NCBI GenBank assembly: GCA_900312665.1
Contig: ONZQ02000019.1
Location: forward strand, 434,001-498,000
DNA from: Cephalotrichum gorgonifer
Taxonomy: Eukaryota; Ascomycota; Sordariomycetes; Microascales; Microascaceae
Length of the DNA: 64,000 nt
Reading direction: 5' to 3'
The position numbers and the translations under genes are program-made. The number at the start of each line of letters is the position of its first letter. Position 1 is the first letter of the stretch. The notes under the pieces are model-generated. The model did no database searches. It was not told the origin of the DNA and was given only the letters and a program-made list of their open reading frames with translations. Positions 43,219 to 52,427 of the stretch are shown piece after piece.

Positions 43219-44462
43219 TTCAGGAGCTGCGGTAGACCGTAGACTTGTCCTACTGGAAATCCAGGAATTAGTCGAGTGGTGGGGAAATGTTGAGATAGAG
43301 TGAAAGGGAAGAAAGGGGGACGTTCGATGCGTACCAAAGCTCTTATGGCCAACATCCGGCAGACAGATCTAGCTCGGTACTACTTTGGGTGGTTGATATG
43401 GAGTGGGAGTGGAGAGGGAGAAGGTGCTTAGGACGTCTCTGGAGAGGACGAGGTACGGGACTCTTGAGCGGTTGTACTCTTGGCTGATTACGAGTAGCCA
43501 TGGCTACTTTCGGTGTCTCGAATTCATTCGATTGGTAGCTGTAAATGCAAGCCAACTATGCTGCATTGCAAATATGCAAGCGTGTCCTCTGTACATCAAC
43601 GTATACTAAGTGAGTTGGCTCTGCATTTCATGGCAACCTGCTCTCTCGTGCTGCACTCGTGCTGCTGATCGCTGCTCTCCCTTACCGGCCAACCGGTTAT
43701 TATGTGCCGAGTTGTTGGCAAGTTCACACCATGTTTTTATGATTGATGCCCAAGATGACCGCGCTAAGTAGGCAACGGCGACTGGATCGTCATGTCGTGG
43801 TAGCATGGTAGAGGTACTTCTGTCGATATCAATGCATTCTATAGGTTGTTAGTAGATGCACAAGCCATACTTCAAGCCGGCTCCTTGCCTTGCCTTCCGT
43901 TGCTCCCATACATACATACATAGAGGTCCTATCATTTTGCTCCCACATGTTATGGCATTATAGGAGGAGCCTTGATGTTCCTGCGACATATCAGCTTTTC
44001 TATATTTCTTACCCTCACCCGCTATCATAGACTTATATCATGCCAGCAGAGATATCCTACTCCACCAGAAACAAACTCAAGGATCCTGATCATCCCTCAC
44101 TCCGCAGTTAGAGAAGCCGCAAGCCTGTGCCGTTGCATGAGAAGGCTCCATATCCCCCCATTACGACACTCGTCCAATTCGTTCAACAGCCCACATCGCT
44201 ACAGGGCCTGCCTGACTAGCCCGGCCATTACAGTTTTGCCTTCATCCAGCTAGCCCCAGAGAACACAATCCCAGAGGTCGGGAGCAGTCTCGCGTGTGGC
44301 AGGTAGCTTTCCCAGTTCTTCTTGCTAATTCTGACTCCCCAACCAGGCTTTCCACTTTCCAGCACTTATCTGATGTCCGACTACGTACATAGCTTTTGAA
44401 TCCTACCACGCTTCATTTTCCCTCCCTCCCGAAGGCGACGACGCTGCCCCGCAATCGCCATC
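43219..44462. promoter_or_regulatory. Divergent promoter region between NLR and cullin genes
   Basis: 1244 bp between two divergent start codons. No coding signal. Contains CATACATACATACATA (about 43907-43922) and one TACGAGTA copy near 43488. The arrangement allows shared regulation; no specific site was identified. Confidence 0.5.
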
Positions 44463-47101
44463 ATGCCCTCGGTCAGTACTGAAGAAGACTTCGCCGCATG
44501 GTAAGAAAAGGATATTTTCTACTCACCCTTTATTCTATATTTTGTGTCCGCTGCCAGTTTGTTGCGAATTGTTAGGGATTTCGGTGGTCGTCGCCGCCGC
44601 AGTCTCTGGACTAATATGATTGATAGTTGGAACCACATCGAGTCTGTCGTCTCGCGCTTGATGTCCGGTCCAAAAGCTGGGATGGAGTTAAACCTTGTGA
44701 GTCCCTTCGAGACCTCTCTACCCACCCCTGTCGTAATTTCCGCCCCTCGACCGCTTCGGCTAACTTTCTATCTCACCTCTAGTACCTCGAGGGGTATTCG
44801 TTAGTGTTACCTCTATCCAGAGACGCACCTCTTCTCACTATATACTGACGGCGCGTAGGGCCGTTATCGGCTTTTGCGAGCCTCAAGCGCGTGGTGGTAA
44901 GGACCTTCCTATCAACTATCTTCCTTACTTGTAAATAGCTCACCGATCATTGAGATTTGCCGGCACATCTCCGCGGCGAGAAACTCTACTTCAAGCTCAT
45001 CGAATATCTAACGTCCCACCTCAAAAATCTCATCCCAGAGTTTCACACCCCCAACAAGGATGTGCTCCAATTCTATATCCAGGAATGGGACCGGTATTAT
45101 TGCGCAGCAAAGCACGTCCACCGCCTGTTCCGATACTTCAACCAACGCTGGGTCAGACGGGAGAGGGATGAAGGGAAGAGAAACATCTATCCTGCGGGCA
45201 TACTATACCTAGTTAAATGGCGCGAGGTTCTGTTGGACAAGGTGCATGAGCAGGTGGTGGAGGCTGTGCTACGGCTCATCGAGACGCAGCGGAATGGAGA
45301 GATGATCGGGCACAGGGAGGGGCAGATCAAGGCTGTGGTAGACTCATTGGTGTTAGGAGACATCGATGAGGTGGGCTCTTTTAAACCACACAAGGCTTAC
45401 CAGTACTATTTCGAGAAGCCCTTCCTCAAGGCCACAGCCGAATTTTACCAACGAAAGTCGAAGAGATTTATCACGGAAAACAGCATCATCGAATATATAA
45501 AGGAAGCTCAAATATGGCTGGATGAAGAGGACAACCGGATCGACACATGCCTTCACCCGGATGCTGCAGCCCCCCTTATGACTACATGTCACCAGTCCAT
45601 CATTGCAGAGCACTCAGCACTATTGACAGACGAATTCCAGGTACTGCTCGACAATGATCGGGAAGACGATATGGCCCATATGTACAACCTTGTCTCACGC
45701 TTCGAACTAGACTCTCTGTGGCTGCAGTTCGAGTCCCACGTCAGAAACCAAGGTCTATCTTCTTTGCAAAAAGTTGCATCAGATTCAGGCGAGCTGGATC
45801 CAAAAGCCTATGTCGATGCGCTTCTTGAAACGCACGCCAAATACCAGGCGCTCATCGAGAAGGCTTTCCACAGCAATCCAGGGTTCACCAGGGCCCTTGA
45901 TTGTGCTTTCAGGGGGTTCATAAACCAAAATGAGGTATGCAAGTCTAGTTCAAGTAATTCGCCCGAGCTCCTAGCCAGGTACACCTACATTCTACTCCGT
46001 AGGAGTGGCGGGAACAGCATGGAAGACCTAGAGCTTGAGGCCGCCCTCATACGGGTAATGATCATCTTCGAGTACATCGAGGATAAGGACATCTTCCAAA
46101 GGGCCTACTCACACATGCTAGCGCGGCGCTTGATATATGCAAACTCCTTATCGGATTCTGCAGAGGATAGCATGATCGAAAAGCTTGAGCAGGCTTGCGG
46201 GCGTGAGTACACAGACAAGTGGCGGCGCATGCTTCAGGACCTGGTGATTTCCAAGGACTTGAGCACAAGCTACCGCAATCATGTGGCAAGCCTGGAGGTC
46301 GACAAGTCAGAGGCCGACAAGCCAGAGGTCGACAAGTCGGAGGCGCTCGTCTCGACATTTAGAATCCTGGGATCGGCCTTCTGGCCGCTTAGCACGCCCG
46401 ATACCAAGTTCAACCTGCCACGGGAGATCGAGTCCGAGTTTCAACGCTTCGGCCAAATATACAAGAGGAAAAACGATCATCAGAAGCTTACATGGTTGTG
46501 GAATCTATGCAGGGGCGACCTGCGTGCAAACTACATCCAGAATGGAAAAACGCCCTATACCTTTCATGTGTCACTGTATCAGATGGGAATTCTCCTGCTA
46601 TTCAACGACAAGGATGCACGCTCATACGAGGACATTGTGGCTGAGACAAAGCTGAGCCCGGAGGTGCTAGAGCAGGCGATGGCAGCGATTCTCAGGGCCG
46701 AGGTCCTGATTATAACACCGGACGGAAGAAAGGAGGCTGTTCCAGGTCAGATGTTCCAGCTGAATATGGAGTTCAAGAGTGAGAAAACTCGAATCAACCT
46801 GAACCAAGGAGGTTTCAAGTGTGCGAAGGGAGGCAACAGTGCGATCGAATTGGACCGGAAGATACAAGTACGTCTTCTTAGGTTCTTCCTTCCCTTGCAA
46901 CAGTATACTGACGGTACTACATAGTCGGCCATAGTCCGCATCATGAAGGCCCGGAAGCGAATGAACCATGTGGAGCTAGTCAATCTGATCAAGGCATCCT
47001 TCAAGCCTGAGTTACTGGCCATCGAAAACTGCATTGAAACTCTGATAGAAAAGGAGTTTCTTGAGAGGTTGAATGACGAGGAGTTAGGATACCTGGTGTG
47101 A
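44463..47101 (+). CDS. Divergent cullin-1-type SCF scaffold
   Basis: Six exons: 44463-44500, 44627-44696, 44783-44799 (17 nt), 44859-44896, 44955-46867 and 46925-47101, giving 750 residues. Five 5' joins are short but phase-consistent, with GT..AG ends and branch points such as ACTAAT, GCTAAC and CTGAC. The alternative acceptor at about 44570 for exon 2 would add 16 in-frame codons. N-terminal cullin repeats follow (DVLQFYIQEWDRYYCAAK, YQYYFEKPFLKATAEFY), then the cullin homology region (FEYIEDKDIFQRAYSHMLARRL) and a winged-helix end with the neddylation motif IVRIMKARK. The acceptor lysine is about residue 700. The gene looks intact, but several normally invariant cullin-1 positions differ (MLARRLIYANS, FINQN, ending GYLV rather than YLA). 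I read it as a lineage-specific paralogue rather than the only CUL1; that is inference. It carries a small Asp-Lys-Ser/Pro-Glu tandem repeat near 46296-46345. Confidence 0.88.
46296..46345 (+). repeat. 15-bp tandem coding repeat in the cullin gene
   Basis: Three imperfect copies of a GTCGACAAGTCAGAG-like unit encode VDKSE, ADKPE and VDKSE. They lie in a loop between conserved cullin segments and insert length without breaking frame. Confidence 0.75.
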
Positions 47102-47189
47102 TTAACAGGCAGATGATAGAAAAGGAAAAGGGAGTCAATTTACGAAGTATAAAATGTGGTTTTTGTTATTATCCATATAAGTCTTCATG

Positions 47190-47663
47190 AGTAAGGTACG
47201 ATAGCTTTCCAAATCTTGGAAGGTACCCCCCCTAAAACTCCCAGCCCGATCCTAACTGGGTGTCCATATGTCGTGAACTCCAGAGTGACGGCATAAATCC
47301 TGAGCGCTATGGTGACCACATATATATATATCCTAAACTCCTAGATCGACTGACACGTATAGCCAAATGCGCCTCACATTCCCTTCCCCCTTCCAAGCGC
47401 CCCCAAACCCCTACGAGAAATCATAAACCATGAGGCTCTCCTTCCCACTCTTCGCCTCCTTCAGCACAATGACCATCTCGTTATCGAACCCCACCCAACT
47501 CCGTCTATCGTCCCACTCATCCCCGCCTCCGACCACCGGGACCCCCCTCGCCCCCCCGGCGCCGGCGCCGGCGCCGCCTTCCGCCGCGGGGCTGGGCCGT
47601 ATCGTCACGCTCCTGTCACCCCGTGCGCCCCTCGAGCTCCCACACACACAGCTCACGCTCACG
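47190..47663 (-). pseudogene. Fragment duplicate of the F-box gene 3' end
   Basis: The sequence aligns by eye with 54594-55053 over its whole length in the same orientation. It covers the last ~75 codons of the F-box gene (shared GGGDEWDDRRSWVGF and VLKEAKSG.ESLMVYDFS, then TAG at 47411-47413) plus about 215 bases of its 3' flank. The upstream 540 codons are missing, so it cannot encode the protein. It has gained a GGCGCC tandem expansion (about 47559-47578) and lost about 16 bp beside AGCTCACGCTCACG. Differences are mostly C/T or G/A. It lies 90 bp downstream of the cullin stop. Confidence 0.9.
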
Positions 47664-48381
47664 CGAGGGCTGGTGCCTGCCATATCCACTCACGGAGATT
47701 GTTGCGGCCACCCAGTAAAAAAAGAAGAAAAAAAAGATTGGTCTGGAGTAGGACAAAAACTTAGTCTCGCTGCGACAAGACGAGGGGAACGAGACGAGCG
47801 AAATGAGACGGGATTGGAGAGGGAGGAAGTTCGAATCGTAGATTATTGATCTGTAGTATAATAGAAATAAAACCTCTCAATTCTGTCCCAAGGCAAAAGA
47901 CCCGTGGTAATAGTTATCGAACCAACCGGGCGGTTTCAATTACTCAACCGCATGTTCGCAGAGGGCGCAATCAATCCTACGTACGCGTCGTAACTACATC
48001 GAGCCCTGCACATTAATACATGTAACTAGCCAGCGGCGGGTGGTGTACGAGTACGTATGGTACGGTGGTTCTGTTCCCACGCTAACATGTGTAATGCCCG
48101 TAAAGGATATGCCCATTCGCGCTGGGGCAGGCCAGAAAGAGCGGACACAGACCAGACATGGCAGACCTGACAGCGATCTAGGAATACATGTATTTAAGGA
48201 CCAATGCGGGCACCGGCTCTGCTCTGGGGTCCTCTGGTTACTTTTTTTCTTCTCTTCTTCCTTCTATTCCTGTGGCTCGTCGTCACATCACACAGGAGCA
48301 GCAAGCAGTGTTTAGACACGAACTTGTTCTGATTACTTAAATCGCCCACGCCCACACTGACTGAGTGAGTGAGTGTTGAAG
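47664..48381. other. Intergenic region, left part of the bracketed island
   Basis: About 700 bp with no coding signal. Contains one TACGAGTACGTA copy (48047) and a T/C-rich stretch at 48240-48270. The last 200 bp should carry the promoter of the M20 hydrolase gene. A GAGTGAGTGAGTG run directly precedes its ATG. Confidence 0.5.
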
Positions 48382-50076
48382 ATGATGCGCCTCGCCAGGA
48401 AAGTGACCCTTTCCCTGCCTCGAGCGGCGGGAACGGGAATGGGAACGGGGTCAAGCCCCTTTTCCACAACGTCTCGTCACTCCGCCGACATCAAGATCAA
48501 TGCCGATCGCCTCAACAGCACTCTCCACCACACATGTCAATGGGGTGCAGCACATCGCTATGGCAGGTAGGTTCCCCCCCCCCCCCCCCTTTTCCTTGAA
48601 GCATCCAAGCACGTGTGTGCGTGTGCCGTGTGCAAGAGAGAAGGCATTTGATAATACTCATCCTCGCCAAAAAAAAAAAACCCTAACGAACGTGTTGTCC
48701 CCAAAGTCACGAAACCCAAACTGGCATGGCACGCCTTGCCCTCTCCGACGCCGATGCTCAAGTCAGACGCTGGTTTGCAGACGAGGCACGAGAGATTGGC
48801 TGCGAGCTCACTGTTGATCAGATGGGAAACATGTTTGCCAAGCGGAGGGGTCGATCCCGATCCCCGGCACCCATGACTGCCATGGGCAGCCATCTCGACA
48901 CGCAACCTCGGGGAGGCCGGTATGACGGGATCCTAGGAGTCGTCGCCGCGATGGAGGTGTTGCGCACCTTGCATGAGAGAGGGTACCACACGCAGTATGA
49001 CATCGGGGCAGTCAACTGGACCAAGTAAGTGCGCTTATACCGCCCAGCCGATCCTCCCGACATATCACAACTGATAAAGACTAATGATGGGGGGGAAAAA
49101 AGCGAGGAGGGTGCCCGGTTCCCGAAATCCATGCTTTCGTCGGGCGTCTGGGCCGGAGACATACCGATCGAGAAGGCCTGGGAGCTGGCAGACATATCTG
49201 ATCCCTCTATCACCGTCAAGTCCGAGCTCGAGAGGCAGGGTTTGCTTGGGCAGGTGGCATGCTCGCATGACGGGTATCCTCTTGGCGCCCATTTCGAATT
49301 ACACATCGAACAAGGCCCCATTCTTCAGGAGAGGAAGAAGAGGATCGGCATTGTGCAGGGTGCGCAGGCATATCGCTGGTTCAGCTTCACCATCGCAGGC
49401 CAGGATGCCCATACTGGAACTACTCCTCTTGACATGCGGCATGATCCCCTGCTTGCTGCTGCGAAGATGATCGCTTCGTCAAACGTCATAGCAAAGCAGT
49501 TTGGCGGGCTAGCCTCTACTGGCGTGCTCAGACTGCCAACTAACTCTTCGACCAACACCATTGCCTCCAGCGCCACCTTTATGCTAGACATCCGCCACCC
49601 TAGCGATGAGGCCCTAGCAGACATGCAGGGCGAGATCCTCAGCTCGTTTGAAAAAATCGCCGGCGAGGATGGAGGAGTTAGGCTCAGCTGGAGACTTGAT
49701 ACGGACTCCCCCGCCGTTAAGTTCCACCCGGACTGCATAGGGGCTGTGGAGAGGGCCGCGGATAAGTTGGTAGGTCCGGGTGGCTGGCTACCCATCGTGA
49801 GCGGAGCCGGGCACGATAGCGTCTATACGAGCAGACGGTGCCCTTCAACCATGATATTCGTGCCTTGTAAGGACGGAGTCAGCCACCATCCGGAAGAGTA
49901 CTGCACGCCGGAAGACTGGTAAGTTTTGTCCCCTCGTGCATGCCCTGCCCTGCCCCTGTATTTTTTGGCTTCTTCCAACTTGAAACCCCCCGGACCTGAC
50001 TAACCGTCGCAGTGCGTTGGGTGCACAAGCACTCCTAGACGCCGTGCTGGATTATGATCAAATGCGACGGCGATGA
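48382..50076 (+). CDS. M20-family carbamoylase / ureidohydrolase (hydantoinase-carbamoylase type amidase)
   Basis: Four exons: 48382-48566, 48707-49024, 49103-49918 and 50013-50076, giving 460 residues; a second ATG at 48385 is equally possible. The first ~35 residues are Arg/Ser-rich without acidic residues (MMRLARKVTLSLPRAAG), suggesting a mitochondrial presequence. Metal-site motifs appear in order: GSHLDTQPRGGRYDG (His about 124, Asp about 135), NEEGARFP (Glu pair), HIEQGPILQ, GQDAHTGTTPLDMR and a late HHPEEYC. This series defines the N-carbamoyl-amino-acid hydrolase / beta-ureidopropionase / allantoate amidohydrolase branch of M20, which releases ammonia and CO2 from ureido compounds. 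The substrate cannot be read from sequence. Same strand as, and 0.9 kb upstream of, the PLP lyase gene. Confidence 0.92.
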
Positions 50077-50972
50077 TAGTTGTGGGGTATATGTGTGGGT
50101 AGTCGGAGGGCGCTTGCGTAGTCAGAAGGCGCGTGTCGTTGGAGGCGCATGTAGTCGGAGGGCGCATGTTTTTCCCCCCCGACTTCTGGAACCCGGATGA
50201 TCCAATAGATAGACAAGAGATGCACCTTTTTGTGGGGGGAGGGGGGGGACCTGCCAATTATATGTAGACAAATACAAATACTCCTGTCCCCAATGTATTA
50301 CATCCCGCCCCGTCCCCCGTTTTCGTTCCCCCCATCCCCATGGACCCACTCCGTCTCTCGGATGCCGAAGCAACACCAATCGTTCCGTCCTAGTTCTACC
50401 TAGTACTTCCACTCCCCCCCCCCCAATTCTGCATAGCTGTAGTAGCACTTTGCGGTTCTCCGTCGCTCAGAGCCGCTCATAGTATTATATTCAGCTAGAC
50501 ACAAAAGCCTTTGCGTGGAAGTCGAAACAGTCAAATGCGGCGAAACTAAGTGGGCTGGGACTTTACGTGTACTTGTTTGTACATGTAGTTGCAAGGCGCA
50601 GTGCAGTGTCTTGAGAAGGCGCACTACCCTTCTCTTCTGAAATCTTCCCAAGGAACTTATCGCTCCAAGCTGTTTGTCTGCTTTGATCATGGCGCCGCGT
50701 TCGAGTTTAGCCACCGCTCAAACATCGTTCCTCTGCCACTCACTCCCGTCTGACGAGCTCCCCGCCGGTCTAGAATGTACGAGCCAAGCCAGCCCGTCAA
50801 CATAACCCCCCCCCCTTTTTCTTTTCCGCGGAGCGGCCCCCATCAAGATTCATTTTTAGCAAGCACTTTCCGCTCTTGGGTCTTCAGTTTTGGGTCTTCA
50901 GTTTTCCGTTTGTTTATATATATACTTTTCTATTACTCTTTTTCCTTCACCCTGAGAAAACCGTCCGCCATC
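50077..50972. promoter_or_regulatory. Intergenic region before the ammonia-lyase gene
   Basis: About 0.9 kb. It contains near-repeats of GTCGGAGGGCGC around 50101-50168 (about three imperfect copies of GTAGTCGGAGGGCGCATG-like units) just after the hydrolase stop, poly-C/G runs, and a TTTATATATATA box at about 50913-50925 roughly 50 bp upstream of the ATG. Confidence 0.5.
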
Positions 50973-52133
50973 ATGACAGTCTCGGACGACCATAGCATCT
51001 TCTTTAATCAAAGTACAACCCCTTTGTCGCCTCTCGCAGACACCTCTTCCGTTCAAACTTTCCACCAGCAGCTCCGCTCATACGAGCCAACTCCGCTGGT
51101 TCCGTTGGAAGGGGTTGCCAAGGAGCTGGGCGTCAGGTCCGTCTTCCTAAAAGACGAGGGCAACAGACTGGGCCTCCCCTCCTTCAAGATCCTCGGCGCA
51201 TCGTGGGGCACGTATCGGGCTCTCGCGTCTAGACTCGGCCTCCCTCGGGACTCTCCGCTCGCCGACGTCTCCAGAGCGGCACGGCAGCGCGGGATCGTCC
51301 TCTTCGCGGCAACAGAGGGTAATCATGGCCGGGCCGTAGCAGCCATGGCCAGGATACTCAACCTGCCGGCCCACATCTACGTCCCCAGCACCGTCAACGG
51401 AGCAGACGTCAGGCTCATCCGCGAAGAAGGCGCCAAGGTCATCCTTACCGGGTCTCACTACGACGATGCCATAGCGGAGGCTTTCTCAGCGTCGAAGTCG
51501 ACGGACGGTGGTCTCCTCGTCCAGGACAACTCATTCGAGGGATATGAACAAATCCCTGCGTGGATTGTAGAGGGCTATTCGACCCTGCTCACGGAAGTCG
51601 GACAGCAACTCTCAGAGCAGGGCCTCGACTCGACCCTCATCGTCAGCCCGGTCGGCGTGGGGTCCCTGGCGCACGCCGTTGTTTCTTATTGCAAGGCCGA
51701 GGGCCGCCAGAAATGCCGGGTCATGAGTGTCGAGCCCGATACCGCACCTTGTCTCCACCAGAGCCTGAGGTCTGGACAACCCGTGCCGATACGTGCGTCG
51801 GAAACCGCCACTATCATGGACGGACTAAATTGCGGCACGGTCTCCAAGGAAGCATTCGGGGATCTCCGGGCGGGTGTAGACGTCAGCGTCGTCGTCTCGG
51901 ACATCGAGGCGCACCAGGCCGTCATGTTCTTGGAAGACGTCGGTGTTCGCATCGGGCCCTGTGGCGCGGCTACACTTGCCGGGCTCTGGAAACTTGGTGC
52001 TGCGGAGGTTGCCCAACCTCGGGGTTTCCTCTCGGAGGACGCTGTAGTTGTCCTTTTAGGCACCGAAGGCCAGAGAAAGTACCGGGTTCCAGTGCGGCAT
52101 GAAGATGTCAGTGCTGCCGCTACCGAGATCTAG
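50973..52133 (+). CDS. PLP-dependent 2,3-diaminopropionate ammonia-lyase family enzyme
   Basis: Single exon of 386 residues from ATG 50973 (MTVSDDHSIFF), shortly after a TA-rich box and CT-rich leader; upstream in-frame codons reach an earlier ATG at 50775 but lack conservation. Type II PLP fold: LPSFKILGASWG carries the Schiff-base lysine (about residue 72), ATEGNHGRAVAAMA is the substrate/PLP loop and SPVGVGSLAHAV the glycine loop that holds the phosphate. YEPTPLVPL at the start and FLKDEGNRLGL match diaminopropionate ammonia-lyase (YgeX). That enzyme converts 2,3-diaminopropionate to pyruvate and two ammonia. Length fits (bacterial enzymes are near 400). A threonine-dehydratase-like activity is an alternative. 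Convergent with the adjacent regulator gene. Confidence 0.88.
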   Translation: MTVSDDHSIFFNQSTTPLSPLADTSSVQTFHQQLRSYEPTPLVPLEGVAKELGVRSVFLKDEGNRLGLPSFKILGASWGTYRALASRLGLPRDSPLADVSRAARQRGIVLFAATEGNHGRAVAAMARILNLPAHIYVPSTVNGADVRLIREEGAKVILTGSHYDDAIAEAFSASKSTDGGLLVQDNSFEGYEQIPAWIVEGYSTLLTEVGQQLSEQGLDSTLIVSPVGVGSLAHAVVSYCKAEGRQKCRVMSVEPDTAPCLHQSLRSGQPVPIRASETATIMDGLNCGTVSKEAFGDLRAGVDVSVVVSDIEAHQAVMFLEDVGVRIGPCGAATLAGLWKLGAAEVAQPRGFLSEDAVVVLLGTEGQRKYRVPVRHEDVSAAATEI

Positions 52134-52427
52134 GAACAAGTCGTCAATTGAAGTCGACGAAGAGCGGGTTGCCTCGAGATGGAAGCGACGTAGTTGTCAC
52201 GATGACAGCTACGTGATTGTAACTTAGCATCTATCCGAGGAGAGAAGAAAAAGGGGAAGGGGGGGAGAAGTTGGGGGGGGGGGGGTTCCTTTCCACTAGC
52301 ATCCGTAGAGAGGACTTTTCTCTCGCGGTAAGCTATTATTTGCCAGCAAGTTAGATCTAATGGACATTCCAAAAGAGAGAAAAAGAAAAGAACGAAAGCC
52401 ACCCTGTCAGAGAAACCACCCATTGCG

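Noticed and set aside
47411..47689. 92-codon minus frame as a small independent gene
   Set aside because: It is the duplicated 3' end of the F-box gene fused to unrelated upstream sequence, with no promoter or start support.
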